Of a stretch of DNA of 64,000 nt, positions 1 through 9,979 are shown one piece after another (the stretch's first letter is position 1; the number at the start of each line of letters is the position of its first letter). The stretch lies in assembly GCF_011765625.1 (NCBI RefSeq), contig NZ_CP050313.1, positions 1,236,501-1,300,500 of the forward strand. The letters are read 5' to 3'. Under the pieces are notes generated by a model. It worked only from the letters and a program-made list of their open reading frames with translations, searched no databases and had not been told where the DNA came from. Source of the DNA: Shewanella aestuarii (lineage in GTDB: Bacteria > Pseudomonadota > Gammaproteobacteria > Enterobacterales > Shewanellaceae). The position numbers and the translations under genes were made by a program.

Positions 1-448
1 GGTACTTTTGCTTTAGTGCGTCACTTCCATGAGTATGAATCGCGGCATAAGCACCATGAGTTAACCCAGGATACATGGCAAAAGCCATATTGGTGGCAGT
101 TTTCATTTCGGTAGCAAAGGTGCCAACCACTTCCGGCAGCCCTTGGCCACCAAATTCTGGGTCACAGGTTAATGTTGCCCAGCCATTATCCACATATTGT
201 TGATAGGCTTCTTTAAAGCCTTTAGGAGTGATCACTTTACCATCGATAAGTTGGCAACCTTCTAAATCGCCACTGGCATTAAGTGGAAGCATCACTTCGG
301 TAGTGAAATCAGCTACGCCTTGTAAGATTGCATCGACGAGTTCAGGGTCGACTTCATCAAAACCGGCCAGATCTTGATACTGATAGATATTAAGCAGTTC
401 AGATAAAATAAACTGATAGTCACGAAGAGGGGCTTGATAAATTGGCAT
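1..448 (-). CDS. Acyl-CoA dehydrogenase, N-terminal part (cut by window edge)
   Basis: The minus strand from the ATG at 448 reads MPIYQAPLRDYQFILSELLN and stays open to position 1, so only about 149 N-terminal residues are visible. The start resembles the long (about 600 aa) acyl-CoA dehydrogenases of the AcdA/DmdC type, which begin with a short MxxYxAPLRD segment and oxidise acyl-CoA with FAD. The visible part also contains the family's N-terminal helical region (FGGQGLPEVVGT). The catalytic glutamate and the C-terminal domains lie outside the window. The gene is divergent from the DUF1097 gene at 775. The substrate cannot be told from this part. Family assignment is fairly sure; subtype is inference. 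Confidence 0.85.
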   Translation of the reverse strand, partial: MPIYQAPLRDYQFILSELLNIYQYQDLAGFDEVDPELVDAILQGVADFTTEVMLPLNASGDLEGCQLIDGKVITPKGFKEAYQQYVDNGWATLTCDPEFGGQGLPEVVGTFATEMKTATNMAFAMYPGLTHGAYAAIHTHGSDALKQKY

Positions 449-774
449 ACGGTCGTTCCTTGTGTTGATACCTTCTATTGCAAATGAGACAGCAACAGAA
501 TTGATGTTATTTTTATGATTTTAATAAGTACAATAACCTAATTGGAGTAAAAACTCAGTAATTTTGTTGCAGTGCTTTTTTGCCATTACAATTGGCGATT
601 TTGAGCTCGCTTACCATGAGTTTAGTCAATGTTAACCATTGTTGCCGCTTGCCCTTGAATTGCGTTATTTATGGGATATTGATCTTAATTTTAGTTAAAT
701 ATTCGTGCTTGCTGAATTAACTGTGTTAAATTTGAAACACTGAGTTTTATTTTTTAATCTAGTGAGGCTTTATT
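449..774. other. Divergent intergenic region with a 15-bp palindrome
   Basis: These 326 bases separate the divergent acyl-CoA dehydrogenase and DUF1097 genes and carry no ORF that I trust. A palindrome CAATG-TTAAC-CATTG lies at 627-641 and could be an operator. No strong sigma-70 promoter or known regulator motif was recognised. Confidence 0.35.
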
Positions 775-1281
775 ATGCAGCATCGTTGGCAAATTGCTTT
801 ATCTGCAGGTTTTTTAGCGGCGCTTTGGGCTGGTGTTGCTGATGTATTTCAGTTAGTCACTTGGATTGGCTTCTTAGGCTGTAGCACTTTCTTTGCTCAG
901 ACTGAATCAGGCTTTAAAGGCATGATGATGGCGATGACCACTAATTTGTCTGGTGTGTTTTGGGGGTGGACAATTATTGCGGGTAGTCAAATGTTTACCT
1001 CGCCGTTAGTCAGCTACGCGTTAACCGGAATAGTCACTTCAATCATGTGCTTACAGGCAAGCTATCGTAAGTTAGCATTTATTCCTGGTGCTTTTATTGG
1101 TTGTTGTATTACGTTTGCTATGAATGCTGATATCAGCGCGATTTTACCACCGTTGATGCTTGGAGCTATGCTGGGTTATAGCATGAGTTTACTTACAGAG
1201 CAGCTAATTATCCTTACTCAAAAATTGCAAACTATTAGTCAAGCTAGTGCAACAACCCACACTTCAAATTCAGATTTATAA
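775..1281 (+). CDS. DUF1097 family inner membrane protein
   Basis: A 168-aa hydrophobic protein with about five predicted membrane segments (roughly residues 7-25, 28-45, 57-75, 78-98 and 100-150). The pattern of small residues and the motif FLGCSTFFAQ fit the DUF1097 family, which includes E. coli YcdZ. Its function is not established. The last 25 residues are polar and probably cytoplasmic. It starts at the ATG at 775 after a GTGAGG-like ribosome binding site. It is a single-gene unit, divergent from the acyl-CoA dehydrogenase gene. The family call is by recognition; no role is claimed. Confidence 0.75.
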   Translation: MQHRWQIALSAGFLAALWAGVADVFQLVTWIGFLGCSTFFAQTESGFKGMMMAMTTNLSGVFWGWTIIAGSQMFTSPLVSYALTGIVTSIMCLQASYRKLAFIPGAFIGCCITFAMNADISAILPPLMLGAMLGYSMSLLTEQLIILTQKLQTISQASATTHTSNSDL

Positions 1282-1365
1282 TTCCTTTATAAGTATGTTT
1301 AACGCTCTAAATTTATAATTCTTAGGGTGTTAAACATAGTCATTTCTAATTTATGTTTTGGTAAT

Positions 1366-1417
1366 GTTGTCATAATGACAAACCTAAAATTAACAAATTT
1401 GGGTTCGGTTTAACCGA
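1366..1417. promoter_or_regulatory. Two palindromes upstream of the nuclease-like lipoprotein
   Basis: TTGTCATAATGACAA (1367-1381) and TCGGTTTAACCGA (1405-1417) are perfect palindromes around a single central base. They lie in the 272-bp gap before the gene at 1554. TGTCAT recalls Pho-box half sites, but here the halves are inverted, not direct repeats, so a PhoB site is not supported. They are candidate operators for an unknown regulator. Confidence 0.35.
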
Positions 1418-1553
1418 GCGTTAACCATCTTCGCTCTGCAGCCAACCTTTTGTTAAAATTGGCTATTTATATTTGATGAATGCTCGGCCTACTGTTTAGA
1501 ATCCCTGTTAGCTTCCAAGAAAGGAGGCATAAATCAATAATAAAGGGGTTCAA

Positions 1554-2966
1554 ATGAAATTATTAAAAACAGCTGCAGCTATGGCCGTTGGTGTAGCATT
1601 ATTAACAGGTTGTAATGACGAAACTAATTACTATCATCCCGTTGATCCTGCACCTAAGGTAACGGATGTCAAAATTGGCGTTTATAATTTATCTTTCGAT
1701 CGTAATACTTATGAAGATCTCGTGGCTGAGTTGAAGTTAACACCTGCTGAACAGCAAGTGCTAATGGATAAATGGTTTGACGGCACGTTAACAAGCAATG
1801 AAAAAACCATCGCAGAGAAAGTCATTCAGATCAAAAACGTGGCTGCAATTATTCAAACTGAGCGTCCAGCCGTTTTATTGATGGCTGAATTTAATAATGA
1901 TGGTACAGGTGAAGATTTAGATGCCATTCAAGCATTTCGCTTAAATTACCTTGCTGTGCCACAAAATGCACTTGGTTCAACGTCTGATGAAGTTAAATTA
2001 CTTGAGCCTATTCAGTTTCCTTACGTAGAAAACTTTGCTACTAACACCGGCCTGTTAAGTGATCACGATTTAAATCGTGATGGTAAAGTTGCTTTACCTG
2101 ATGATGCTTGGGGTTTTGGTTTTTATCATGGCCAATATGCATTTAGCTTAATTTCACAGTATCCAATTGATACTGACAACATCCGTACTTTCCAGCACTT
2201 CAAGTGGAAAGACATGCCAGGTGAAAAGAACCCAATTATCACCAACTGTGATGATGAAAGGTATCCTATTCCTGAGGGAATGGCTTGTGGTGATGAGTGG
2301 TACAGCGAAGCCGCTTGGGCTGAAAAGCCAATGTCGTCAAAAAATCATGTTGATGCGCCAATTATTATTCCTACCGCAGAGGGTGATAAAGTCATCCATT
2401 TATTACTTTCACATCCAACGCCGCCTATTTTCGATACCTTAACTGAAAATAATAAGCTGTTAAATCGTGCTGAAGTTAAGTTTTGGGATGATTACATTTC
2501 AGGTAACGGTTCTTACATTTATGATGATGAAGGCACTAAAGGCGGTATTAAATCAGATTCATCTTTTGTGATCTTAGGCGATTTAAATGCTGATCCTGAA
2601 AGAGGCGATGGTTATTTAGATACGATCAAAGACTTAATGTATAGTGATCAAGTGAATCAATTGGCGACTCATGGTGTCTATGCGCCACGCAGTTTAGGTG
2701 GCCCTGAATGTCTTTCTACTGGTGAGTGTCGTGAATCAAACTGGGGAACTAAATATCCTGGTGTTATTACCAGCACATCAGGTTTACGCTTAGACCATGT
2801 TATTCCATCTAGCGATTTAAATGTGACTGAGTCAGGTGTATTCTGGCCAGCAACGTTCGAAGAAGGGCGCTTAATGATGAATGATGTTCGCGTGGGGAAC
2901 TGGGGCGGCGGCGGAAAGTCGGTTTCTTCAGATCACCGTTTAGTATGGGTTAATATTGAGCTGTAA
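1554..2966 (+). CDS. Secreted lipoprotein of the endonuclease/exonuclease/phosphatase family
   Basis: A 470-aa protein with a lipoprotein signal: MKLLKTAAAMAVGVALLTGC, lipobox LLTGC with the modified cysteine at residue 20. The body fits the metal-dependent endonuclease/exonuclease/phosphatase (DNase I-like) fold: an early strand VKIGVYNLSFD, a glutamate in LLMAEFNNDG, a late FVILGDLNADP (the usual GDxN motif), a region GLRLDHVIPS, and a terminal SSDHRLV (catalytic SDH). These are the expected metal-binding and catalytic positions. It probably acts outside the inner membrane on nucleic acid or phosphoester substrates, perhaps for phosphate scavenging; the substrate is inference. The gene stands alone and ends at the terminator at 2991. 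The Shine-Dalgarno AAAGGGG precedes the ATG. Confidence 0.8.
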   Translation: MKLLKTAAAMAVGVALLTGCNDETNYYHPVDPAPKVTDVKIGVYNLSFDRNTYEDLVAELKLTPAEQQVLMDKWFDGTLTSNEKTIAEKVIQIKNVAAIIQTERPAVLLMAEFNNDGTGEDLDAIQAFRLNYLAVPQNALGSTSDEVKLLEPIQFPYVENFATNTGLLSDHDLNRDGKVALPDDAWGFGFYHGQYAFSLISQYPIDTDNIRTFQHFKWKDMPGEKNPIITNCDDERYPIPEGMACGDEWYSEAAWAEKPMSSKNHVDAPIIIPTAEGDKVIHLLLSHPTPPIFDTLTENNKLLNRAEVKFWDDYISGNGSYIYDDEGTKGGIKSDSSFVILGDLNADPERGDGYLDTIKDLMYSDQVNQLATHGVYAPRSLGGPECLSTGECRESNWGTKYPGVITSTSGLRLDHVIPSSDLNVTESGVFWPATFEEGRLMMNDVRVGNWGGGGKSVSSDHRLVWVNIEL

Positions 2967-2990
2967 TTAGCTGAATGTCGTCCATAAATG

Positions 2991-3015
2991 AAGCCCGCAT
3001 TTTGCGGGCTTTTTG
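2991..3015. terminator. Rho-independent terminator, probably bidirectional
   Basis: AAGCCCGCA / TGCGGGCTT hairpin followed by a T run on the plus strand, lying between the convergent lipoprotein gene and scoB. It can serve both. Confidence 0.8.
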
Positions 3016-3028
3016 TATTTAGTATGGG

Positions 3029-3685
3029 TTAAAAAACCATTTCCGGTACATGTTCTGGCACAACTAACTTACCTGCGGTTTTAGCGATAATTTCGTCTAC
3101 GCTAACACCGGGAGCGCGCTCTAATAAATGAAACGCTCCGTCTTTTATTTCGATAAAGGCTAAATCGGTCAATACGCGTTTAATGCAGCCATAACCCGTT
3201 AACGGCAATTCACAAACGGGTAGCAGTTTAGAGTTACCCTGTTTATCGGCATGCATCATGGTCACAATAATATTATCTGCGCCAGCAACTAAATCCATTG
3301 CACCGCCCATACCTTTAATCAGTTTTCCTGGGATCATCCATGAGGCGATTGAACCATTCACATCGACTTCAAATGCCCCTAATACGGTTAAGTCCACATG
3401 ACCACCACGGATCATGGCAAAGCTTTCTGCAGATGAAAAAAACGATGCGCCATCAACAGCGGTAACGGTTTGTTTACCGGCATTAATGAGGTCGGCATCG
3501 ATTGTTTCTTCGGTTGGGAACTCTCCCATGCCTAATAAGCCGTTTTCAGATTGCAGCATAACCTGCATACCTTGGGGAATGTAGTTTGCCACTAAAGTTG
3601 GAATACCAATGCCTAAGTTGACATAAAAGCCATCTTGCAATTCTTTTGCTACGCGCTGAGCGAGTTGTTCTCTTGTAAGTGCCAT
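3029..3685 (-). CDS. scoB: 3-oxoacid CoA-transferase, subunit B
   Basis: A 218-aa class I CoA-transferase beta subunit. The motif QSENGLLGMG near residues 45-54 carries the catalytic glutamate (SENG) that forms the glutamyl-CoA thioester. GMGGAMDLVAG and PLTGYGCIKRV are also typical of ScoB/AtoA. With ScoA it moves CoA from succinyl-CoA (or acetyl-CoA) to acetoacetate, the end product of leucine breakdown, and acts in the cytoplasm. It is the last gene of the liu operon, 11 bp after scoA, with an AAGGA site before its ATG. In Shewanella this pair is a usual part of the liu cluster, which supports acetoacetate as substrate. Confidence 0.92.
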   Translation of the reverse strand: MALTREQLAQRVAKELQDGFYVNLGIGIPTLVANYIPQGMQVMLQSENGLLGMGEFPTEETIDADLINAGKQTVTAVDGASFFSSAESFAMIRGGHVDLTVLGAFEVDVNGSIASWMIPGKLIKGMGGAMDLVAGADNIIVTMMHADKQGNSKLLPVCELPLTGYGCIKRVLTDLAFIEIKDGAFHLLERAPGVSVDEIIAKTAGKLVVPEHVPEMVF

Positions 3686-3696
3686 TGATTTATTCC

Positions 3697-4401
3697 TTAT
3701 TTCGCCGCTTTAACAGTGCGTTGCTCGATTCGTTTTTCAAAACTGGCTTTAATGATCCGATCAACATAAATGCCTGGAGTATGGATATGGTTGGGGTCTA
3801 ATTCACCAGGTTGGACGATTTCTTCTGCTTCTACCACGGTAATTTTACCTGCGGTCGCCATCATAGGGTTAAAGTTGGCTGCTGTTTTACGGAAGATAAG
3901 GTTGCCCATGGTATCGGCTTTCCATGCTCTGATTAAGGCAAAGTCAGCGGTTAATGATTCTTCAAGCACATAATGACGTCCTTTAATTTCACGAGTTTCT
4001 TTGCCCTCAGCAATAGGAGTGCCATAACCCGTTGCGGTAAAGAATGCAGGGATACCGGCACCGCCAGCACGAATTTTTTCAGCCAAGGTGCCCTGAGGGG
4101 TTAAAATCACATTGAGTTCACCCGATAGCATTTGCTGTTCAAATGTAGCATTTTCGCCTACATATGAGGCTATCATGGTGTCAATTTGGCGTTGTTTCAG
4201 CAATAAGCCTAAACCAAAATCATCAACTCCCGCGTTATTTGAAATGGCGGTTAATCCTTTGACGCCTAAGTTAACCATGTGGTTAATTAAGCCTTCTGGG
4301 ATACCACATAGACCAAAACCGCCGACCATAATGGTCATGTCATTGCTCAGGCCTTGTAGTGCTTCATCGTAACTGTGGACGACCTTGTTAAATCCAGCCA
4401 T
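3697..4401 (-). CDS. scoA: 3-oxoacid CoA-transferase, subunit A
   Basis: A 234-aa class I CoA-transferase alpha subunit. The glycine-rich segment [15 protein letters not shown] (residues about 25-39) is the family's signature, followed by TAISNNAG. The length matches ScoA/AtoD. It forms a heteromer with ScoB. It lies between liuE (93 bp upstream) and scoB (11 bp downstream) on the same strand, so it is part of the liu operon and completes leucine catabolism by activating acetoacetate to acetoacetyl-CoA. An AAGGACAG ribosome binding site precedes the ATG at 4401. Confidence 0.92.
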   Translation of the reverse strand: MAGFNKVVHSYDEALQGLSNDMTIMVGGFGLCGIPEGLINHMVNLGVKGLTAISNNAGVDDFGLGLLLKQRQIDTMIASYVGENATFEQQMLSGELNVILTPQGTLAEKIRAGGAGIPAFFTATGYGTPIAEGKETREIKGRHYVLEESLTADFALIRAWKADTMGNLIFRKTAANFNPMMATAGKITVVEAEEIVQPGELDPNHIHTPGIYVDRIIKASFEKRIEQRTVKAAK

Positions 4402-4494
4402 GGTTATCTGTCCTTATGGTTATTATCTTTATTTGAGGCAATCAATAAAATGCTGGTAAATGTGTGTGGGTAATGCCAGCCTTTTATCGGTTAA

Positions 4495-5382
4495 TTATTT
4501 TAATGCATTAGCGACTTTAGAACCGCTTGGTCGTCCAAGTACTGCACTGATGTTATGCCCAGCTTTTGCAAGCTTGGATAAATCAATGTTCGTTTCAATG
4601 CCCATCCCGTGAAGCATATAGACTAAATCTTCAGTGGCTAAATTACCTGATGCACCTTTGGCATAAGGGCAACCACCAAGGCCAGCAACCGAGGCATCAA
4701 AGGTGCTAATGCCTAAATCTAAGCAAGCTAAAATATTGGCTAATGCTTGGCCGTAAGTATCATGAAAATGCAGGGCTAATTGACTAATTGGCACAACCTC
4801 ACTGACAGCTTGCACCATTCTACGAGCATCTGTAGGCGTGCCAATACCAATGGTGTCTCCCAATGAAATTTCGTAACAGCCCATTTTGTAAAGAATTTCA
4901 GACACGCGTGCAACTTCAGCAACCTCTATTTTACCTTCATAAGGGCAACCTAAGACGCAAGAAACGTAACCGCGAACCGCAATGTTGTGCTGTTTTGCCT
5001 TTTCCATCAATGGGATAAAGCGTTCTATGGATTCTTCAATTGAGCAGTTAATATTTTTTTGGCTAAAGCTTTGTGAGGCGGCGCCAAATATTGCCACCTC
5101 ATCCGCACCTGCATTAAGGGCTAACTCAAATCCTTTAAGATTGGGTGTTAGCGCACTGTAAGTGACGCCCTTAACTCTGGGTATTTGTTGCAGTATTTGA
5201 GCCGAATCAGCCATTTGTGGCACCCATTTAGGTGACACAAAACTCCCAGCTTCGATACGAGTTAATCCTGCATCGGCAAGTTCGGCAATTAACTGCATTT
5301 TGGCTGTTGTCGAAACAGGTTGTTCATTTTGCAAGCCATCACGGGCACCCACTTCAAAAATGCTGACTTTTGTTGGCATCAT
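4495..5382 (-). CDS. liuE: Hydroxymethylglutaryl-CoA lyase
   Basis: A 295-aa TIM-barrel enzyme that cleaves HMG-CoA into acetyl-CoA and acetoacetate, the last carbon-cleaving step of leucine degradation. The N-terminus [15 protein letters not shown] is the DRE-TIM metal-binding signature in its HMG-CoA lyase form. [11 protein letters not shown] and [13 protein letters not shown] hold the metal-binding histidines. [22 protein letters not shown] contains the active-site cysteine loop (GGCPYA). The start is at tandem ATGs: the first (5382) overlaps the liuD stop in ATGATG, which implies translational coupling. Length is normal for bacterial LiuE. Confidence 0.94.
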   Translation of the reverse strand: MMPTKVSIFEVGARDGLQNEQPVSTTAKMQLIAELADAGLTRIEAGSFVSPKWVPQMADSAQILQQIPRVKGVTYSALTPNLKGFELALNAGADEVAIFGAASQSFSQKNINCSIEESIERFIPLMEKAKQHNIAVRGYVSCVLGCPYEGKIEVAEVARVSEILYKMGCYEISLGDTIGIGTPTDARRMVQAVSEVVPISQLALHFHDTYGQALANILACLDLGISTFDASVAGLGGCPYAKGASGNLATEDLVYMLHGMGIETNIDLSKLAKAGHNISAVLGRPSGSKVANALK

Positions 5383-7403
5383 TTGTGGGTTTCCTCAGTG
5401 CTAACTTCCATCGGTTCTACCTGTAGCAACTGAACACCATCGGTGACTAGCTCGCCGCTTTGAAAGTAAAACTCAGTGACTGTGCCTTCAAATGGAGCTT
5501 CGATGGTGTATTCCATTTTCATGGCTTCCATTATTAGCAAACCTTGACCAGCCTTAACTTGTGCGCCAACTTCCACTAAATGAGTCACAACTGTTCCATT
5601 CATGGGGGCTTTAAGTTTGTCTGCACTATTGACTGTATCTTCGGCAATTTGGGCAAGCACTGCGGTAAATTGGTAGCTGCCACTGGGTAAGAACAAGGTA
5701 AAGTCGTCCCCGTTATGGCTTACGGGGATTTTGCTTTTATGACCGTTAATTTCAGCCAATAGCACATCATTTTTTATGTCACCAGCTAGTTTTAAGGCTT
5801 GGCCATTTAAGCCTAAGTGCAGCGAACCGCCTAAGTCTGTCATCAGCAGATTTTGTAGCTGATGCTTTTCATCAAGTAGGGCAACATGATGAATACTAGC
5901 GCTATTGAGCCTAAACCCACTTACTTGGTTCCAAGGCGAATAAGGGTCTTTGCTGTTTAGTGCATTGGCTTTGGCAACCTGTTGGCGTAATAACACTTGA
6001 TATAAACCGGCCAGGGCAATTGCAGTTTCAGATTCGCTACTGGCATCACCTATTAATGTCTCACCGTAGCGTTCAATGAAGTCGGTGCAAAAATCAGCTT
6101 TGGCAAAGGCTGGATGTTCAGCTATGTTGGCTAAAAATTCGATATTATGTTTGAGGCCGCTAATTTGATATGACTCAAGTGCGTTGATTAATCGCTGTAG
6201 CGCGCGTGGGCGAGATTCATCCCATACAATCAGTTTGGCTATCATGGGATCATAAAAGTTACTGATCACATCATTTTCACGGATACCTGAGTCAATTCGC
6301 ACATGGCGGCTTTGCTCTGGTTCGCGTAAAAAATTTAACTTGCCACTGGCAGGTAAAAACTCATTTTGCGGATCTTCAGCGTAAATACGCACTTCAAATG
6401 AATGGCCATGAATACGGACTTCGTCTTGGCGAAGCGGCAATTCACCTCCACTGGCTACCACCAACTGCCATTTGACCAAGTCTTGCCCAGTGACCATTTC
6501 TGTCACTGGGTGCTCAACTTGCAAACGGGTATTCATTTCCATGAAGTAGAAGCTGTTGTCAGTGTCTAATAAAAACTCAACGGTGCCGGCACCGACATAA
6601 TCAATCGCTTTTGCCGCAGCGACAGCGGCTTCACCCATTTGCATGCGTAATGCATCAGATAGACCGGGGGCAGGAGCTTCTTCAACCACTTTTTGATGGC
6701 GACGTTGAATCGAGCAATCACGATCTGATAAGTAAATCGTATTCCCAAAAGTATCGGCAAAGACTTGAACTTCAACATGGCGAGGTTGGCGTAAATAGCG
6801 CTCCATTAATAACTTATCGTTACCAAAAGAAGAGATGGCCTCACGCCGGGCTGAATGCAGCGCTGCTAATACCTCATCTTGGTTTTCTACAATGCGCATA
6901 CCTTTGCCACCACCGCCATAAGCCGCTTTTATCAGCATAGGAAAGCCAATTATTTTAGCTTGGGCAAGCAAGGTTTCATCAGATTGGTCGTCACCATGAT
7001 AACCAGGCACTAAGGGCACATTGGCTTTGGCCATAATCGATTTGGCAGCGCTTTTACTGCCCATAGCCTCGATGGCATCACTACCTGGGCCAACAAATGC
7101 AATGCCGTTTTGCTCACATTGACGGGCAAATTCCGCATTTTCTGATAAAAAGCCGTATCCGGGGTGAATTGCATTTGCGCCTGATTTTTTTGCAATTTCA
7201 ATGATCACATCCGCTTTTAAATAGGAGTCTGCTGGGGCGCTGCCGCCTAAATAAAAGGATTCATCTGCCATGGCAACATGGCGGGCATCTTTGTCGGCAT
7301 CAGAATATAATGCCACTGTTCGAACGCCCATAGTTTGCGCAGTTTTTATAATACGACAAGCAATTTCGCCGCGATTGGCAATCAGTAATTTTGTAAACAT
7401 CAT
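5379..7403 (-). CDS. liuD: Methylcrotonyl-CoA carboxylase, biotin-carrying alpha subunit
   Basis: About 674 aa. Domain order: biotin carboxylase N-terminal domain ([16 protein letters not shown]), ATP-grasp domain with the glycine loop [12 protein letters not shown], carboxylase C-terminal domain, a linker, and a C-terminal biotinyl domain with the lysine in MEAMKMEYT. It carboxylates biotin with bicarbonate and ATP; LiuB then transfers the carboxyl group to 3-methylcrotonyl-CoA. An earlier in-frame start would run into liuC. The tandem ATGs at 7403/7400 follow AAGGAG and overlap the liuC stop, so I start at 7403. It is next to liuB/liuC and liuE in the operon, which separates it from acetyl- or propionyl-CoA carboxylases. 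Confidence 0.94.
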   Translation of the reverse strand: MMFTKLLIANRGEIACRIIKTAQTMGVRTVALYSDADKDARHVAMADESFYLGGSAPADSYLKADVIIEIAKKSGANAIHPGYGFLSENAEFARQCEQNGIAFVGPGSDAIEAMGSKSAAKSIMAKANVPLVPGYHGDDQSDETLLAQAKIIGFPMLIKAAYGGGGKGMRIVENQDEVLAALHSARREAISSFGNDKLLMERYLRQPRHVEVQVFADTFGNTIYLSDRDCSIQRRHQKVVEEAPAPGLSDALRMQMGEAAVAAAKAIDYVGAGTVEFLLDTDNSFYFMEMNTRLQVEHPVTEMVTGQDLVKWQLVVASGGELPLRQDEVRIHGHSFEVRIYAEDPQNEFLPASGKLNFLREPEQSRHVRIDSGIRENDVISNFYDPMIAKLIVWDESRPRALQRLINALESYQISGLKHNIEFLANIAEHPAFAKADFCTDFIERYGETLIGDASSESETAIALAGLYQVLLRQQVAKANALNSKDPYSPWNQVSGFRLNSASIHHVALLDEKHQLQNLLMTDLGGSLHLGLNGQALKLAGDIKNDVLLAEINGHKSKIPVSHNGDDFTLFLPSGSYQFTAVLAQIAEDTVNSADKLKAPMNGTVVTHLVEVGAQVKAGQGLLIMEAMKMEYTIEAPFEGTVTEFYFQSGELVTDGVQLLQVEPMEVSTEETHK

Positions 7404-8230
7404 TTGGCTCCTTGAGGAACGGTGGCATCTTGCCAAGCCGGAGAGCGTTTGTCGAAAAAGGCATTTAAGCCTTCTTGGCCTTCATCTGATACGCGAATGC
7501 GGGCGATCTGCTCGCTGGTATAGGCCCGTGTAGTTTCATCAATGACACCATTTTCGAGATGCGATACTAAGGTTTTAACCCACGCCATCCCTTGTGGGCT
7601 ATTCGCTTTAAAGGCGGTGATAAAAGGTGCTGCCTCCGCGTTTAAGTCATCATTAATGGCATGAATCACCTGATGTTGTAATGCATCTTGGGCATGAAAA
7701 CGTTCAGCCGTTAGCATATAGCGCCTCGCTTGGCGGTTCCCCATCGCGCGGACCACATAAGGGCTGATCACTGCGGGAATTAACCCCAGTTTTACTTCAC
7801 TTAAACAAAAGCTTGCCCGCTGGTTAGCGATGGCGATATCGCAGCAGCAAATTAATCCCAGAGCACCACCAAATGCCGCACCTTGAACGAGTGCAATGGT
7901 CGGCTTGGGAAAATTATCTAGGACATGCATGAGTTTCGCTAGCTCGTTAGCGTCAGCGAGGTTTTGGCTGAAATCCATTTGGGCTTGCTTGCGCATCCAA
8001 TTTAAATCGGCGCCAGCACTGAAGTTTTTACCGTTAGCACGTAGCACTAACATTTTGCATTCAGCATGGTCGGCCAACGCTTGGATAACGGTGATCATCT
8101 CGTTGATCATCACCTCATCAAATGCATTGTGGACTTCAGGGCGATTGAGGATCAGCTCGCCAACACCATCAACTAAAGTGCATTGAACATATCGAAAGGC
8201 TTGGTGGGTAATTAGATTGATATCTGTCAT
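7400..8230 (-). CDS. liuC: Methylglutaconyl-CoA hydratase (crotonase family)
   Basis: From the ATG at 8230 (AGGAG seven bases upstream) this is 276 aa; the open frame continues further upstream without ribosome binding support. It is an enoyl-CoA hydratase/isomerase family member: LNRPEVHNAFDE, the oxyanion-hole segment ANGKNFSAGADLNWMRK (HFSAGADL type), and VQGAAFGGALGLICCCDIAIA. It hydrates 3-methylglutaconyl-CoA to HMG-CoA between the LiuB/D and LiuE steps. Its stop overlaps the liuD start, and it lies 25 bp after liuB. Function is assigned from operon position plus family. Confidence 0.92.
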   Translation of the reverse strand: MTDINLITHQAFRYVQCTLVDGVGELILNRPEVHNAFDEVMINEMITVIQALADHAECKMLVLRANGKNFSAGADLNWMRKQAQMDFSQNLADANELAKLMHVLDNFPKPTIALVQGAAFGGALGLICCCDIAIANQRASFCLSEVKLGLIPAVISPYVVRAMGNRQARRYMLTAERFHAQDALQHQVIHAINDDLNAEAAPFITAFKANSPQGMAWVKTLVSHLENGVIDETTRAYTSEQIARIRVSDEGQEGLNAFFDKRSPAWQDATVPQGAK

Positions 8231-8255
8231 TAATTTGCTCCTATGTGGTTCGCAA

Positions 8256-9863
8256 TTACATGCGGAATACACCAAATTTGGTGTCTTCGATAGGGGCATT
8301 TAATGCCGCAGATAAAGCCAAGCCGACCACATCACGAGTTTGTGCTGGGTCAATAATGCCATCGTCCCAAAGGCGGGCACTGGCATGATACGGATGACCT
8401 TCTTTGTCGTACTGCTCAATAATGGGCTGTTTGAAGTTGTGCTCTTCTTCGCTTGACCACTCAACCCCTTTGCGAGCTAGACCATCACGGCGCACTGTGG
8501 CTAATACGCCAGCAGCTTGCTCGCCTCCCATGACAGATATGCGCGCGTTAGGCCACATCCACATCATGGTTGGCTCGAATGCTCGGCCACACATACCATA
8601 GTTACCTGCGCCATAGCTGCCGCCAATAATGACGGTAAACTTAGGTACGTTAGCACAAGATACGGCGGTCACCATTTTGGCCCCGTGTTTGGCAATGCCT
8701 TCATGTTCGTATTTTTTACCCACCATAAAACCAGTAATGTTTTGTAGGAATAGCAATGGGATTTTGCGCTGACAGCAAAGCTCAATAAAGTGGGCACCTT
8801 TTTGAGCTGATTCGGAAAATAAAATACCGTTGTTGGCCACAATGCCCACTGGGTAACCATGAATACGGGCAAAACCACAGACTAAAGTGGCACCATAGTT
8901 AGCTTTAAATTCATCAAAATCTGAATCATCCACTATTCTGGCAATCACTTCTTTAACATCAAAGGGTTTTCTTAGATCAGTGCCAACAATGCCGTATAGC
9001 TCATTGATGTCAAACTTTGGTGGTTTGACTGGGCCAAGTAAACTGGTGATGTGTTTTTGATGATTGAGTCTAGCAATAGCGCGGCGAGCCAGCTCTAAGG
9101 CGTGATCATCATTTTGTGCAAGATGATCAGCAACACCTGAGATTTTGGTGTGCACTTCTGCGCCGCCAAGCTCTTCTGCTGAGACTTCTTCACCGGTTGC
9201 GGCTTTGACTAATGGCGGCCCAGCTAAAAAAATCGTCCCTTGTTCTTTGACAATAATAGACTCATCGGCCATGGCGGGAACATACGCACCGCCCGCAGTA
9301 CATAGCCCCATGACCACAGCGATTTGTGGAATACCTAATGCTGACATTTGCGCTTGGTTATAGAAGATTCGTCCGAAATGGTCACGGTCAGGGAAAACTT
9401 CATCTTGACGCGGCAGGTTTGCTCCGCCGGAATCCACTAAGTAAATACAGGGTAAGTGACAGCGCTTGGCTATGTCTTGGGCGCGAAGGTGTTTTTTTAC
9501 CGTAATTGGGTAGTATGTGCCGCCTTTAACTGTGGCATCGTTGGCAATAACCATGCATTCAACACCACTCACTCGGCCAATCCCTGCGATTACGCCCGCG
9601 GCAGGAACCTCTTCATCGTACACTTCAAATGCAGCAAATTGAGAAATTTCAAGAAAAGGTGAACCTGGATCAAGTAGTTTTTCAACCCGTTGACGAGGAA
9701 GCAATTTACCGCGAGATAAATGTCGCTCACAGGCAACCGGACCTCCACCTTGTTGAATTTTAGCCAGTTTTTTTTGCAGATCTTCGACCAGTAAAGCCAT
9801 GTCATTATGCTTGGCTTTAAACTCATCACTTCGAGGGTTTATCTTGCTGCTCAGTTGCGTCAT
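8256..9863 (-). CDS. liuB: Methylcrotonyl-CoA carboxylase, carboxyltransferase beta subunit
   Basis: 535 aa from the ATG at 9863, which has AAGGA seven bases upstream; this length is standard for the MCC beta subunit. It has two crotonase-like carboxyltransferase halves, with [32 protein letters not shown] near the N-terminus, [34 protein letters not shown] in the middle and [42 protein letters not shown] near the C-terminus (a typical MCC beta pattern). It moves the carboxyl group from biotin to 3-methylcrotonyl-CoA. It is placed between liuA (116 bp upstream) and liuC. Confidence 0.94.
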   Translation of the reverse strand: MTQLSSKINPRSDEFKAKHNDMALLVEDLQKKLAKIQQGGGPVACERHLSRGKLLPRQRVEKLLDPGSPFLEISQFAAFEVYDEEVPAAGVIAGIGRVSGVECMVIANDATVKGGTYYPITVKKHLRAQDIAKRCHLPCIYLVDSGGANLPRQDEVFPDRDHFGRIFYNQAQMSALGIPQIAVVMGLCTAGGAYVPAMADESIIVKEQGTIFLAGPPLVKAATGEEVSAEELGGAEVHTKISGVADHLAQNDDHALELARRAIARLNHQKHITSLLGPVKPPKFDINELYGIVGTDLRKPFDVKEVIARIVDDSDFDEFKANYGATLVCGFARIHGYPVGIVANNGILFSESAQKGAHFIELCCQRKIPLLFLQNITGFMVGKKYEHEGIAKHGAKMVTAVSCANVPKFTVIIGGSYGAGNYGMCGRAFEPTMMWMWPNARISVMGGEQAAGVLATVRRDGLARKGVEWSSEEEHNFKQPIIEQYDKEGHPYHASARLWDDGIIDPAQTRDVVGLALSAALNAPIEDTKFGVFRM

Positions 9864-9979
9864 GTGGATATCCTTAATTGAGCACAAACTAGGAATTTGA
9901 GGCAGGCTTTGAGGCCACGGTTCCTCAAACTTGGCAACAGGTTTAGCTGCTGATGTAAAAGAGCTAAACCTAAGCGTAA

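Noticed and set aside
1367..1381. PhoB box
   Set aside because: The TGTCAT units are inverted, while a Pho box has direct repeats.
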